From: Streptomyces sp. NBC_01216
GTDB taxonomy: Bacteria; Actinomycetota; Actinomycetes; Streptomycetales; Streptomycetaceae
Reading direction: 5' to 3'
DNA length: 64,000 nucleotides
Assembly (NCBI RefSeq): GCF_035994945.1
Contig: NZ_CP108677.1
Span: forward strand, 186,001 to 250,000
Shown here: positions 17,971 through 26,339 of the stretch, piece by piece
How the letters are laid out: each line of letters starts with the position of its first letter
How positions within the stretch are numbered: position 1 is the stretch's first letter
The notes under the pieces: generated by a model
Databases searched by the model: none
What the model was told of the DNA's origin: nothing
The model's input: the letters and a program-made list of their open reading frames with translations, nothing else
Made by a program: the position numbers and the translations under genes

Positions 17971-18420
17971 TCAGGCGTTCTTCTCCATGGTGGGGCGCAG
18001 ACGCTCGAGAAGGGCGAAGAGCGTCGCGCTCTCGTTCTCGTCGAGGATGTCCAGCGCGCTGTGGGTGGCCTGCATCTCCTCGCGCACACGGCGGATGGTC
18101 TCGCGGCCCTCGTCGGTCGCCACGACGTTCTTCACCCGGCGGTCCGACGGATCGGGCTCACGGCGTACCAGCGCACGGGCCTCAAGACGGTCCACGATCC
18201 CGGTGACGTTCGAGGCGTCGCACACCAGCCGGGTGGCGAGTCCCCGCATCGGGACCGGCCCGTCGAGCTGGGCCAGGACCTTGGCCTGGGTCGAGGTCAG
18301 ACCGTGGCGCGCGGCGGCGGCCGCGAAGTCTCGCCACTGGGCGGTGCCGATGACGGCGAGCAGCTCCAGGAGCTGGAGTTTCGTCGGGGCGAGGGGGGCG
18401 CTGGCGCTCATGGTGGCCAT
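17971..18420 (-). CDS. MarR-family transcriptional regulator
   Basis: 149 aa. wHTH: LTSTQAKVLAQLDGPVPMRG, RLVCDASNVTGIVDRLEARA, and wing RREPDPSDRRVKNVVATDEG with the DRRxK motif. It is divergent from an MFS exporter gene. The TCAA...TTGA repeat at 18444-18459 between them is the likely operator. Two ATGs are possible (18420 and 18411); the second leaves a better spacing from TAGGATGG. It probably senses a drug or aromatic exported by the MFS protein. Confidence 0.9.
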   Translation of the reverse strand: MATMSASAPLAPTKLQLLELLAVIGTAQWRDFAAAAARHGLTSTQAKVLAQLDGPVPMRGLATRLVCDASNVTGIVDRLEARALVRREPDPSDRRVKNVVATDEGRETIRRVREEMQATHSALDILDENESATLFALLERLRPTMEKNA

Positions 18421-18443
18421 CCTACGCAGGATGCTTCACATTA

Positions 18444-18459
18444 TCAATTATTTACTTGA
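18444..18459. promoter_or_regulatory. MarR/MFS operator-like repeat and promoter
   Basis: TCAA-N8-TTGA inside an AT-rich block of the 129-bp divergent region. It overlaps TTGACG (18456-18461), the -35 of a candidate MFS promoter (spacer 18, TACCGT at 18480-18485). A second dyad, TTGAT-N10-ATCAA, lies around 18497-18516. Confidence 0.55.
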
Positions 18460-18549
18460 CGACCTTAAATATGTACCTCTACCGTCGACGGAGTTGCTTG
18501 ATGTACTCAAAGATCAACCCCTTGAATCGTCGAGAAGGACCTCCTCTTC

Positions 18550-20079
18550 ATGAGCCCCGCCTCCCCCTCCGTCGCCACCGGGCGCAGAAGCGAGACGGTC
18601 ATCGTCTTCGCCCTGAGCCTCGCCGCCATGGTCGTGTCGATGATGCAGACCCTGCCGGTCCCCATCCTGGGCCTGATCCGCCAGGACCTCGGGGTCTCGA
18701 CCAGCGAAGTCAGCTGGGTCACCACCGCCACCCTGCTGTCCGCCGCCGTGTTCACCCCGTTGCTCGGCCGCTTCGGCGACCAGCACGGCAAGAAGCCCAC
18801 TCTGGTCGGCGTGCTCGTGGTCATGGTGGCGGGCTCCGTCATCGCCGCGCTGGCGACCTCCCTGCCGTTGCTGATCCTGGGCCGCGTCCTCCAGGGCGCC
18901 GCGACCGCGATCTTCCCGCTGGCGCTGTCGGTCCTGCGCGAGGAAGTCCGGCCGCAGAAGCTCCCGGGCGCCATGGCCCTGGTCAGCGGGACCCTGGCAT
19001 TCGGCAGCGGTCTGGCGCTCGTCGCCACCGGTCTGCTGACCTCCGGGTCCGGCGCCGACTACCGTGACGCCTTCTGGATGGCGACGGGCTTCGCCGTACT
19101 CGCCCTGCTCGCGGTGCTCGTCCTCGTCCCGGCCACCCGGCACAAGACCGGCGGGCGCACCGACTTCCTCGGGGCACTGGCCCTCGGCATCGCGCTTCTG
19201 CTGCTCCTGCTGGCCATCTCCCAGGGACACGAATGGGGCTGGGGCTCAGGCCGGACACTGGGCGCCTTCACGGGCTCGGCCGTCGTGACCGTGGTGTGGG
19301 TCGTCATCGAGCGCCGGGTCGCCGAGCCGCTCGTCGACATGCGCATGTTCGTCCACCGGCCCGTGCTGATGGCGAACCTGGCCGGTGTCCTGGTCGGCTT
19401 CGGCATGTTCGCGAACTTCCTCGGCGTCTCCTACCTGGTACAGATGCCCGAGGCGCTGACCGGATTCGGCTTCGACGCGTCCATCCTGCGGGCGTCCGTC
19501 GAGTTCCTGCTGCCCGGCGCCATCGTCTCGCTGCTCGCCTCCCCCATCGGCGGCCGGATCGTCCGTCATCGCGGTCCGCGGTTCGCCCTCGGTCTGGCCG
19601 CCGCCTTCGGTGCCGTCGGCTTCGGATGGCTGGCCCTCGACCACGGCCACACCTTCTCGGTGATCGGCGCCGGACTGATCGTCGGCGCGGCGGTCAGCTT
19701 CGGCTACGCCGCCATGCCCGCCGTGATCATGTCGAGCGTCCCGCACCACCAGAGCGGCATCGCCAACGGCATCAACTCGATCTCCCGGTCCACGGGCAGC
19801 GCGATCGGCAGCGCCGTCGTCACCACGATCCTGGCGTCGAAGACCGTCGAACACCTGCCGGCGGGGGTGCCGCCGCTGCCCGCCGAGTCCGGGTTCACGC
19901 TCACCTTCGGCATCGGGGCGGTCGCCTTCGCGCTCGTCGCGGTGATCGCCCGGCTCGGACTGCGCGGACAGCACGGCCCGCGGCCCGTCGCGACGGCCAC
20001 GGGCACGACGTCCGAGGACGAGAAGGCCCCGGGGACGATGCCCGGCGGTGCGACGGCGGAGCCGGCCGCCGTCCGCTGA
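18550..20079 (+). CDS. MFS drug exporter (DHA2-type, 14-TM pattern)
   Basis: 509 aa. The MFS signature is LGRFGDQHGKKPTLVG (loop 2-3), with motif C-like region LVSGTLAFGSGLALVATG. About 14 hydrophobic segments are visible, the usual count of DHA2 drug/proton antiporters (QacA/EmrB-like). A short polar C-tail ends it. It is divergently paired with a MarR regulator. It exports a small hydrophobic compound by proton exchange; the substrate is unknown. A strong hairpin terminates it at 20106-20151. Confidence 0.9.
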   Translation: MSPASPSVATGRRSETVIVFALSLAAMVVSMMQTLPVPILGLIRQDLGVSTSEVSWVTTATLLSAAVFTPLLGRFGDQHGKKPTLVGVLVVMVAGSVIAALATSLPLLILGRVLQGAATAIFPLALSVLREEVRPQKLPGAMALVSGTLAFGSGLALVATGLLTSGSGADYRDAFWMATGFAVLALLAVLVLVPATRHKTGGRTDFLGALALGIALLLLLLAISQGHEWGWGSGRTLGAFTGSAVVTVVWVVIERRVAEPLVDMRMFVHRPVLMANLAGVLVGFGMFANFLGVSYLVQMPEALTGFGFDASILRASVEFLLPGAIVSLLASPIGGRIVRHRGPRFALGLAAAFGAVGFGWLALDHGHTFSVIGAGLIVGAAVSFGYAAMPAVIMSSVPHHQSGIANGINSISRSTGSAIGSAVVTTILASKTVEHLPAGVPPLPAESGFTLTFGIGAVAFALVAVIARLGLRGQHGPRPVATATGTTSEDEKAPGTMPGGATAEPAAVR

Positions 20080-20105
20080 CCCGCGCAACGGGGCGGGACG
20101 AGGAC

Positions 20106-20151
20106 GGGGCGCCCCCGCCGGAACGGACGGAGGTTCCGGCCGGGGCGCCCC
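20106..20151. terminator. Bidirectional terminator between MFS (+) and hydrolase (-)
   Basis: A 19-bp stem with a single mismatch: GGGGCGCCCCCGCCGGAAC pairs with GTTCCGGCCGGGGCGCCCC, 8-nt loop. It lies between convergent genes. Confidence 0.8.
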
Positions 20152-20203
20152 TTCCGCGCCCCGCTCGACGCCGTGGCGGACCGTCAGCGCCCGGCCGGCG
20201 GCG

Positions 20204-21031
20204 TCAGTCCTTCAGGAAGTCGAGCAGGTCCCGGTTGAAGCGCTCCTTGTGGCCCGCGACCATCGCGATCCCGTGCGAGCCCCCCTCGTACACCTTCAGC
20301 GTGGCGTCGGGGACGATGTCCACTGTCTTTCGGGCGGTCGCGTCGATGGGGACGATCCGGTCGTCGTCACCGTGCACGATCAGCGTGGGGACGTCGAACT
20401 TCGCGAGGTCCTCGTGGAAGTCGGTGTAGCCGAACGCGTCCACGCAGTCCACGGCGCCCTGGACGGTCTGGTGCATCGCCATGAACCAGAAGGCGTCCTG
20501 ATTGCCCTGCGTGGCCGCGCTGCCTTGGCGGTCCGCGGAGAAGAACCCGACGGCGGTGTCCTTCCAGAACTGGGACCGTTCCCGGAGGATGCCCTCCTTG
20601 AGACCGTCGAACACCTCGCCCGGAACGCCCTCGGGGTTCCCCGGGCCCTGGAGCATCAGCGGCGGCACGGCCGACAGCAGCACCGCGGATCGGACCCGGA
20701 AGGTGCCGTGACGTCCGATGTACCGGGCGAGTTCGCCGCCGCCCATCGAGTGGGCCACGAGAGTGACGTCCCGCAGGTCGAGACCAGTGAGCAGGTCGTC
20801 GAGATCGTCGGCGAAGGTGTCGAAGTCGTACCCGTCGTAGACCGGCGCGGAGCGGCCGTGACCGCGGCGGTCGTGCGCGACGGCGCGGAACCCCGCGTCG
20901 GCGACCGCCTTCATCTGGTCCTGCCAGGCGTCGCCGTTGAGGGGCCAGCCGTGGAGGAAGACCACGGGACGTCCACGGCCCCAGTCCTTGTAGAAGATGT
21001 CCACGCTGTCGCGTGTCGTGTGGAACGGCAT
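20204..21031 (-). CDS. Alpha/beta hydrolase, non-heme chloroperoxidase/esterase type
   Basis: 275 aa. The fold motifs FLHGWPLNGDAW (oxyanion loop), VAHDRRGHGRS, VAHSMGGGEL (nucleophile Ser), HGDDDRIVP (Asp) and GGSHGIAM (His) match the cofactor-free haloperoxidase/arylesterase family. AAGGAG lies 9 nt before the ATG. It is cytoplasmic. It could hydrolyse esters or form peracids; no halogenase partner is nearby. Confidence 0.92.
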   Translation of the reverse strand: MPFHTTRDSVDIFYKDWGRGRPVVFLHGWPLNGDAWQDQMKAVADAGFRAVAHDRRGHGRSAPVYDGYDFDTFADDLDDLLTGLDLRDVTLVAHSMGGGELARYIGRHGTFRVRSAVLLSAVPPLMLQGPGNPEGVPGEVFDGLKEGILRERSQFWKDTAVGFFSADRQGSAATQGNQDAFWFMAMHQTVQGAVDCVDAFGYTDFHEDLAKFDVPTLIVHGDDDRIVPIDATARKTVDIVPDATLKVYEGGSHGIAMVAGHKERFNRDLLDFLKD

Positions 21032-21340
21032 GGGCCTGTTCTCCTTGTGAGAGAGGCGGGAGGAGCGTCGTCCGGTCTTCCGGGAGCCGGTTTCCCGTGG
21101 TGGCCACGGACACCGCGGGACCTCACAGGGCGTCCGCGGCCACGCGTCCATCACACCCCCGCCCCCGCGAATCCGCATCCGCGCCGACGGCCGGACCGTC
21201 GCTCCCTCCTCGGGAGTCCGGGTCGGCGTGGCCGTCTCCTCGCGCGGGATGACACGATGGCCACGCCGCCCGCCCGACGTCGTCCGTCGGGCCGGGACCG
21301 CCGTACACGTACCCCGATCAGCGCTAAGGAGGGACGGGCC
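21032..21340. other. Divergent intergenic region (hydrolase / KhtT)
   Basis: 309 nt with no credible gene. It must carry both promoters, but I could not point to clear -10 elements. Confidence 0.4.
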
Positions 21341-21826
21341 GTGCCCGCTCCGCGGATGAGAACGACACCCCTGCCCGGCATCGGTGTCCAGTACGACCTC
21401 ACCACCCGTGAGCATCGTCATCTGTCGGTGATCGCGCACCGCGACGGAACCCGGTCGGTGAACGTGTACCGGTCGGACGACCCCGACGCCTGCGCACAGT
21501 CGTTGCATCTGACGGAGCCGGAGACGGAGTCACTCATCGACGCGTTGCTGCCGACGCACCACAGTCCCAGCGTGCTGCACACCACGGACCTGGGACTGGT
21601 CGCCGAGCGGATCGAGCTGTCCGCGCAGGCGCACTGGAACGGGCGGCTGCTGGGCGAGATGCGGATACGGACGGAGACGGGCGTGTCGATCGTCGCCGTG
21701 CTGCGGCGGGCCGAGGCGATCCCCTCCCCCACACCTGACTTCCGCCTGGCCGGCGGGGACACCCTGATCGTCATCGGCACCCGGGAGGGTGTCGACGCGG
21801 CGGCGACGATCCTCGGACGGGAGTGA
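21341..21826 (+). CDS. Cation:proton antiporter regulatory subunit (KhtT-like)
   Basis: 161 aa. The N-terminal part is a KhtT-type fold, and the C-terminal 80 residues form an RCK_C/TrkA-C domain ending LAGGDTLIVIGTREGVDAAATIL, the typical signature. It gates the partner antiporter in response to ligand (cyclic di-AMP or nucleotides in relatives). AAGGAGG lies 8 nt before GTG 21341; an ATG at 21356 is the alternative. The antiporter gene starts 4 nt after its stop, so the two form an operon. Confidence 0.9.
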   Translation: MPAPRMRTTPLPGIGVQYDLTTREHRHLSVIAHRDGTRSVNVYRSDDPDACAQSLHLTEPETESLIDALLPTHHSPSVLHTTDLGLVAERIELSAQAHWNGRLLGEMRIRTETGVSIVAVLRRAEAIPSPTPDFRLAGGDTLIVIGTREGVDAAATILGRE

Positions 21827-21830
21827 GCGG

Positions 21831-23093
21831 ATGCACTCCGCGGTCTTCCTGATCGAGTTCGGTGCGATCATCCTCGGCCTGGGCCTGCTGGGGAGGTTCG
21901 CGGGGCGCTTCCGGTTCTCGCCGATTCCGCTCTACCTCCTCGCCGGGCTCGCGTTCGGCAAGGGCGGTCTGCTGCCGCTGGGAGCCAGTGAGGAGTTCGT
22001 CGCGATCGGCGCCGAGATCGGCGTCATCCTGCTCCTGCTCATGCTGGGGCTCGAGTACACCGCGAGCGACCTCGTCTCGCAGCTGAAGTCCCAGTACCCC
22101 GCCGGACTGGTCGACTTCGCCCTCAACGCCCTGCCCGGCGCGCTCGCGGCCCTGCTGCTCGGCTGGGGTCCGGTGGGGGCCGTGGTCCTGGGCGGGGTCA
22201 CCTGGATCTCGTCCTCGGGTGTGATCGCCAAGGTCCTCGGCGACCTCGGCCGCCTGGGCAACCGGGAGACGCCGGTGGTCCTGAGCATCCTGGTCCTCGA
22301 GGACCTGGCGATGGCCGTGTACCTGCCCATCGTCACGGCCTTGCTCGCGGGGGTGAGCCTCGCCGCGGGCAGTGTCACCCTGGCCATCGCCCTCGGAGTG
22401 GCCGGCGCGGTGCTCTTCGTCGCGGTCCGGTACGGTCGGCTGATCTCGCGCTTCGTCTCCAGTGAGGACCCCGAGAAGCTGCTGCTGGTCGTCCTGGGCC
22501 TGACCCTGCTCGTCGCCGGAATCGCCCAGCAGCTGCAGGTCTCGGCCGCGGTGGGCGCGTTCCTGGTGGGCATCGCGCTGTCGGGTGAGGTCGCCGAAGG
22601 CGCGCATTCCCTGCTCAGTCCGCTGCGTGACCTGTTCGCGGCCGTCTTCTTCGTCTTCTTCGGACTGCACACCGATCCGGCCAGCATCCCGCCGGTTCTG
22701 CTGCCGGCCCTCGCGCTGGCGGTCGTCACCGCACTGACCAAGATCGCCACGGGATACTGGGCCGCCCGGCGCGCCGGGGTCGGAGCGAAGGGCCGCTGGC
22801 GGGCCGGCGGAACGCTGGTGGCTCGCGGCGAGTTCTCCATCGTCATCGCGGGACTCGCCGTCAATGCCGGCGTCCAGCCAGCCCTGGGGCCGTTCGCCAC
22901 GGCGTACGTCCTGATCCTGGTGATCGTCGGTCCGCTGACGGCCCGCTACACCGAGCCGGTCGCGACATACGTCCTCGGGCGCCTGCGACGTCCCGCCGTG
23001 GCCGGGCACCCGGACCGGGACGTGGTGTCCGCCGTCGTGCCCCGCGAGCCGGTGGGAGCCGGGGACGACCCGGGAGCGGCCGGCCGGCACTGA
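21831..23093 (+). CDS. K+/H+ antiporter (KhtU-like, CPA2 family)
   Basis: 420 aa. About 12 hydrophobic segments. CPA2 (KefB/KhtU) features: FGKGGLLPLGASEEF, LLLLMLGLEYTASDL, SSSGVIAKVLGDLGRLGNRETPV split over the conserved region, and SAAVGAFLVGIALSGEVAE. Together with the adjacent KhtT-like protein it is a regulated K+ (or Na+)/proton efflux antiporter of the plasma membrane for pH, osmotic or electrophile stress. A short polar C-terminal tail has no NAD-binding domain, as expected when KhtT is a separate protein. Confidence 0.93.
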   Translation: MHSAVFLIEFGAIILGLGLLGRFAGRFRFSPIPLYLLAGLAFGKGGLLPLGASEEFVAIGAEIGVILLLLMLGLEYTASDLVSQLKSQYPAGLVDFALNALPGALAALLLGWGPVGAVVLGGVTWISSSGVIAKVLGDLGRLGNRETPVVLSILVLEDLAMAVYLPIVTALLAGVSLAAGSVTLAIALGVAGAVLFVAVRYGRLISRFVSSEDPEKLLLVVLGLTLLVAGIAQQLQVSAAVGAFLVGIALSGEVAEGAHSLLSPLRDLFAAVFFVFFGLHTDPASIPPVLLPALALAVVTALTKIATGYWAARRAGVGAKGRWRAGGTLVARGEFSIVIAGLAVNAGVQPALGPFATAYVLILVIVGPLTARYTEPVATYVLGRLRRPAVAGHPDRDVVSAVVPREPVGAGDDPGAAGRH

Positions 23094-23144
23094 ACGCCGG
23101 CGGGGAGGTCCCGGGTGCCGTCGTGGGCGGTGCGCCGCTACGGC

Positions 23145-23930
23145 TCAGGAGTCGAACGGGATGATGCCCAGGGGCGTGGAGGTGGGCTGAGCGGACCCGC
23201 CGGACGGCTCCACCGTCACGCCGACGGCGACGGCGTCGCCGAGCGGGCCGTCCAGGACCCGCGGGGCCGAGCGCCCGGTGCCGGGCAGCAGACCGGCGGG
23301 ACGCAGGTCTCCCGACGCGGCCGCGTACCAGAGTTCGTACACGTGGCCGCCGGACAGGGGCGGCAGCCTCTGCGCCGTGAACGCCGCCCGGCCCTCGCTG
23401 CGGGAGACGACGACCGCGGCCGTGGAGCCGCCGGTGAGCGTCCGGGTGTGAAGGCTGGCGTCCGGGGCGGTGAGGACGGCATCGAAGGCGGCGGCCTCGG
23501 AGCGGGCCGCGACGGCCTGGGCCCTGACCCGGGCCGCGTCGTCCCGGGCGTCCTCGGCCCGCGAGAACTGCCACGCGGCGAGACCGCCGAGCGACACCGC
23601 CGCGGCGAGGGAGGCGGCCAGGGCCAGGTTCAGGGCTCGACGGCCGCGCGCCGCGGGCCCACGGCGCGCCGCCGGGGCCGGCGCCGGACCGGTCCGGCCC
23701 GGTTGCGGCACCCGGGTGATCCCGTCCAGGACGCGCGCCCGCAGGTCCCGTGGTGGTTGAACGAGGTCCGCGGCGCCGAGCAGCGCCGCTGTCTCCCGGA
23801 ACTGCTCCACCTCGCGCCGGCATGCCTCGCAGCCGGCGAGGTGCCTCTCGAAGGCGGCCTCCTCGGCCGGCGGCAGGGCGTGGAGGGCGTACGCTCCCGC
23901 ATCGAGGTGCGGGTCCCCGGTGGGGTTCAT
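23145..23930 (-). CDS. rskA: Anti-sigma factor (RskA-type, zinc-binding)
   Basis: 261 aa. An N-terminal ZAS-like domain carries HLAGCEAC (HxxxCxxC), then an Ala/Pro/Arg linker, one TM segment at about residues 98-122 and an extracytoplasmic RskA C-terminal domain (LSGGHVYELWYAAASGDLRP, TVEPSGGSAQPTSTPLG). The stop of the sigma gene overlaps its ATG, so it is co-translated with the sigma factor it sequesters. Release probably follows a redox or envelope signal that acts on the Cys pair or by proteolysis. Confidence 0.88.
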   Translation of the reverse strand: MNPTGDPHLDAGAYALHALPPAEEAAFERHLAGCEACRREVEQFRETAALLGAADLVQPPRDLRARVLDGITRVPQPGRTGPAPAPAARRGPAARGRRALNLALAASLAAAVSLGGLAAWQFSRAEDARDDAARVRAQAVAARSEAAAFDAVLTAPDASLHTRTLTGGSTAAVVVSRSEGRAAFTAQRLPPLSGGHVYELWYAAASGDLRPAGLLPGTGRSAPRVLDGPLGDAVAVGVTVEPSGGSAQPTSTPLGIIPFDS

Positions 23931-24493
23931 GGGCCCTCCTCCAGACAAGCGCGCAGATGCCGGAGCCCCGCGCGCATACGTGACTTCACCGTCCCCGTGG
24001 GAGTCGAGAGCGCTTCGGCCACCTCGACGTAGGTCATGCCCTGATAGAAGGCGAGGACGAGCGGCACCCGGTGCGGGCCTGTCAGGGCGGCGAGGCAGCG
24101 GTGGACGCGACGGCATTCGTCATGGCCCTCCACGGCGTCGGCCACCTCGTCGTGCTCCCGGTCGGGCGAGAGGCGCCAGGCCCGGGTCTCGCGCTCCGTA
24201 CGTGCCTGGACCGAGCGGACACGGTCCACGGCCCTGCGGTGGGCGAGAGTCAGCACCCACGCCTTGGCCGTGCCCCGGTCGTGCCGGTAGCGCTCCGCCG
24301 TCCGCCAGACCTCGATCATGACGTCCTGGGTCACCTCCTCGGCCTGCGCGGCGTCCCGCAGGATGCGGCAGCTCATGCCCATCACCGTCTCGGCGAGCGC
24401 GTCGTACACCGCGGCGAACGCGGCCTCGTCGCCGTCGGCCGTGCGTCGCAGAAGCTCGCCGAGGTGACGGTCCGACTCGGATCCGTGCGGCAC
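23927..24493 (-). CDS. sigK: ECF RNA polymerase sigma factor (SigK-like)
   Basis: 188 aa. Region 2: ETVMGMSCRILRDAAQAEEV and TQDVMIEVWRTAERY; region 4: LTGPHRVPLVLAFYQGMTYV then EVAEALSTPTGTVKSRM RAGLRHL. The order sigma then RskA-type anti-sigma resembles actinobacterial SigK. GTG 24493 has AGGAG 6 nt upstream and begins at the right distance from region 2. Promoter targets are unknown. Confidence 0.93.
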   Translation of the reverse strand: MPHGSESDRHLGELLRRTADGDEAAFAAVYDALAETVMGMSCRILRDAAQAEEVTQDVMIEVWRTAERYRHDRGTAKAWVLTLAHRRAVDRVRSVQARTERETRAWRLSPDREHDEVADAVEGHDECRRVHRCLAALTGPHRVPLVLAFYQGMTYVEVAEALSTPTGTVKSRMRAGLRHLRACLEEGP

Positions 24494-24642
24494 GCGATGC
24501 TCCTCTTCTCGTCCCCGGGGCCGGATCGCGGAGCGGCGTCTGCCGCCGGGTTCCGCGCCCGTTGCGATCGTGCGCCCGGAGCGGCGGTTCCGCAGCGGAC
24601 CTCGGCCGAAAGGCGGAACAGCGCGTACGGGCGCGTGCGGCC

Positions 24643-25203
24643 TCATGACACCGCCTGAGGCGTGGCGAGGCCGCGCCGGTCGCCGGGGCGGGGTCCTGGA
24701 CCGCCGCGGCCGGCGCCCCGGCGGTCCCGGCCGTGGGCGGCGTCGTGGCCGTGACCGCCGCCGAGCGGAAGGGCGAGGTCCAGCCGGACGTGAACGGTCT
24801 TGCCACCGAGCGCGGGCACGACGGTCGTCCTGCCGCCCAGCCCGCCGATCACCACCATGCCGAAGCCGCCCCGGGGGACCGGCTCGGTCCGGTCACGGTG
24901 CGAGGCCCGGTCCGCGGGCCCCGCCGGAAGCTGGGGCATCTCCTCGCTGCGGTCGGCCACGGCGATGTCCACAGCGGCGCCCCGCATCGCGAGGGTGAGG
25001 ACGCAGGGTCCCCTGCTGTGCAGGACCGCGTTGGTGACCAGCTCCGAGACGATCAGTACCGCGTCCGCCGTCCGCTCCGGCCCGGCACCGGCCGACAAGA
25101 GCCATCGCGCGGTGACGCGTCGGGCGACGGCCGGGGTGTGGAGTCCGTGGGGCAGGGCGACGATGTGCCGCTCTCCGCTCGGTGCCGCTGTCCGGATGGT
25201 CAT
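24643..25203 (-). CDS. ATP-binding protein, anti-sigma/serine kinase-type HATPase
   Basis: 186 aa. The HATPase_c fold has N-box SELVTNAVLHS and G-box GGFGMVVIGGLGG, as in the many Streptomyces RsbW/SpoIIAB-like proteins. Such kinases phosphorylate anti-anti-sigma antagonists or bind sigma factors. The last 35 residues are a Gly/Arg/His-rich low-complexity tail. The gene is divergent from the His-rich secreted protein, and lies 149 nt upstream of sigK. Confidence 0.85.
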   Translation of the reverse strand: MTIRTAAPSGERHIVALPHGLHTPAVARRVTARWLLSAGAGPERTADAVLIVSELVTNAVLHSRGPCVLTLAMRGAAVDIAVADRSEEMPQLPAGPADRASHRDRTEPVPRGGFGMVVIGGLGGRTTVVPALGGKTVHVRLDLALPLGGGHGHDAAHGRDRRGAGRGGPGPRPGDRRGLATPQAVS

Positions 25204-25511
25204 GATCGCTCCCCGAATCCGTTCCGTCGGGAGGAGAGGCCCTCACACGGGATTCGTAGCCGGACCCCTGACGGATGGCGCGGCGGGAGTCGAGGTGGCG
25301 GTGTTCCGGTCCTCCCGGGCTCCTGCCCGGGAGGACCGCCTCCGGAACGCCCGGAATCGACGTCCGGAAAGATTCTCCGCCACCGACGTCATCCGCGGCT
25401 CGATTCGTTTCGAATCCCCTGTGTCACGCCGATCCGGCGAAGTCCTCGTCCCCTTCCGGACGTCATCGCTTCGCCGGTACCACTGCCGCATCACGAGGGA
25501 AGTGCGTTTCG
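25204..25511. promoter_or_regulatory. Divergent region with a perfect hairpin
   Basis: 308 nt between HATPase (-) and the His-rich gene (+). GGTCCTCCCGGGC-TCCT-GCCCGGGAGGACC at 25308-25337 is a 13-bp perfect stem with a 4-nt loop. Since both neighbours read away from it, it cannot terminate either; it is in the position of a promoter or leader element. The AT-richer part (25370-25510) is nearer the His-rich gene. Confidence 0.55.
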
Positions 25512-25895
25512 ATGACACCCACCACGAAGATCCGCCGGCTCGTGGCCGGCGCCGCCTCGGCAGGTCTGCTCGCCGGTGGCGCCGCGCTCGGGCTGTCGGC
25601 CCCGGCGTCGGCGGCCCCCGCGCCGGCCTCCGTCGCCACCGTCGTCAGCCACGACAACGACCACCGCCACCACGACCGGTGCGTGTGGAAGAAGGGGCAC
25701 TGGGACAAGCGCTGGGTCCCGGGACACTGGGAGAAGAAGGTCACCCACCACAAGACCTGGCACAAGGGCGACGACAAGCACGGCCATCCCCACAAGGGGC
25801 ACTGGGACAACGACCGCCACTACAAGTGGGTCTACGTTCCGGGCCACTGGGACCACCACTGGGTGAAGGGTCACTGGGACTGCCACCACAGGTGA
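25512..25895 (+). CDS. Secreted His/Trp-rich repeat protein
   Basis: 127 aa. Signal peptide with AGAASAGLLAGGAAL core and SASA-AP cleavage. The mature part is a set of GHW repeats: KGHWDKRWVPGHWEKK, HPHKGHWDNDRHYKWV, VPGHWDHHWVKGHWD. The five GHW motifs and alternating PGHW/KGHW units resemble YXWGXW-type beta repeats and may bind metal (Cu/Zn/Ni) or stack as a ladder. No enzyme motif. Terminator hairpin follows at 25917-25943. Confidence 0.85.
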   Translation: MTPTTKIRRLVAGAASAGLLAGGAALGLSAPASAAPAPASVATVVSHDNDHRHHDRCVWKKGHWDKRWVPGHWEKKVTHHKTWHKGDDKHGHPHKGHWDNDRHYKWVYVPGHWDHHWVKGHWDCHHR

Positions 25896-25916
25896 CCGTC
25901 AGCGCGATCCGGGAGC

Positions 25917-25943
25917 GAGGCCGGGCACCGGGTGCCCGGCCTC
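25917..25943 (+). terminator. Terminator of the His-rich gene
   Basis: GAGGCCGGGCAC / GTGCCCGGCCTC is a perfect 12-bp stem with a 3-nt loop, 21 nt after the stop. Confidence 0.7.
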
Positions 25944-26147
25944 ACCGCTGCACGACGCCCTTCCGTTTCCCGGCGGTCGATGAACGAACACGATCGCCCC
26001 GTGTCCGAATGACGCCGCGTCGGATTTCTTTCGATCTCCCTGTGCACGCTGGGGCTGCGGGGCTCGCTGTCACCGGTGGAGGCAGCGGCCTCCAGTACCG
26101 CGGGAGGGGATGAGGGGCGGTGCTCGGAACCGGAGGGAGGGCGACGC

Positions 26148-26339
26148 ATGCAGCACACCGGAGCGGAGTCGTGGGTGGAGGTCGCCGTGGTCGCGAGGGT
26201 GTTCGGAGCGGACGTCCTGCGCTGCGGGCGGCGGGTCCTCACCGCGCTCGTACACAGGGCCGTCGCCGAGATCGGTGCCACGGCGGCACCGCTCCGTCCG
26301 GGTGGGCCACGCGACGGACGGTGCGGGGTGCGGAGGTGA
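26148..26339 (+). CDS. Small ORF coupled to an ECF sigma factor (63 aa)
   Basis: ATG 26148 is preceded by GGAGGGAGG about 8 nt upstream, a strong RBS. The stop TGA (26337-26339) overlaps the GTG of the ECF gene (GTGA). The sequence MQHTGAESWVEVAVVARVFG then LRCGRRVLTALVHRAV has a short amphipathic helix pattern; no family recognised. It could be a leader peptide that couples translation of the sigma factor. Coding is uncertain. Confidence 0.45.
   Translation: MQHTGAESWVEVAVVARVFGADVLRCGRRVLTALVHRAVAEIGATAAPLRPGGPRDGRCGVRR

Noticed and set aside
25308..25337. Terminator for HATPase or His-rich gene
   Set aside because: Both genes read away from it, so it cannot terminate either; treated as an intergenic hairpin.
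24800..26113. 437-aa open frame across HATPase and His-rich genes
   Set aside because: It is a GC-frame shadow: no family signature, and it overlaps two better-supported genes on both strands.
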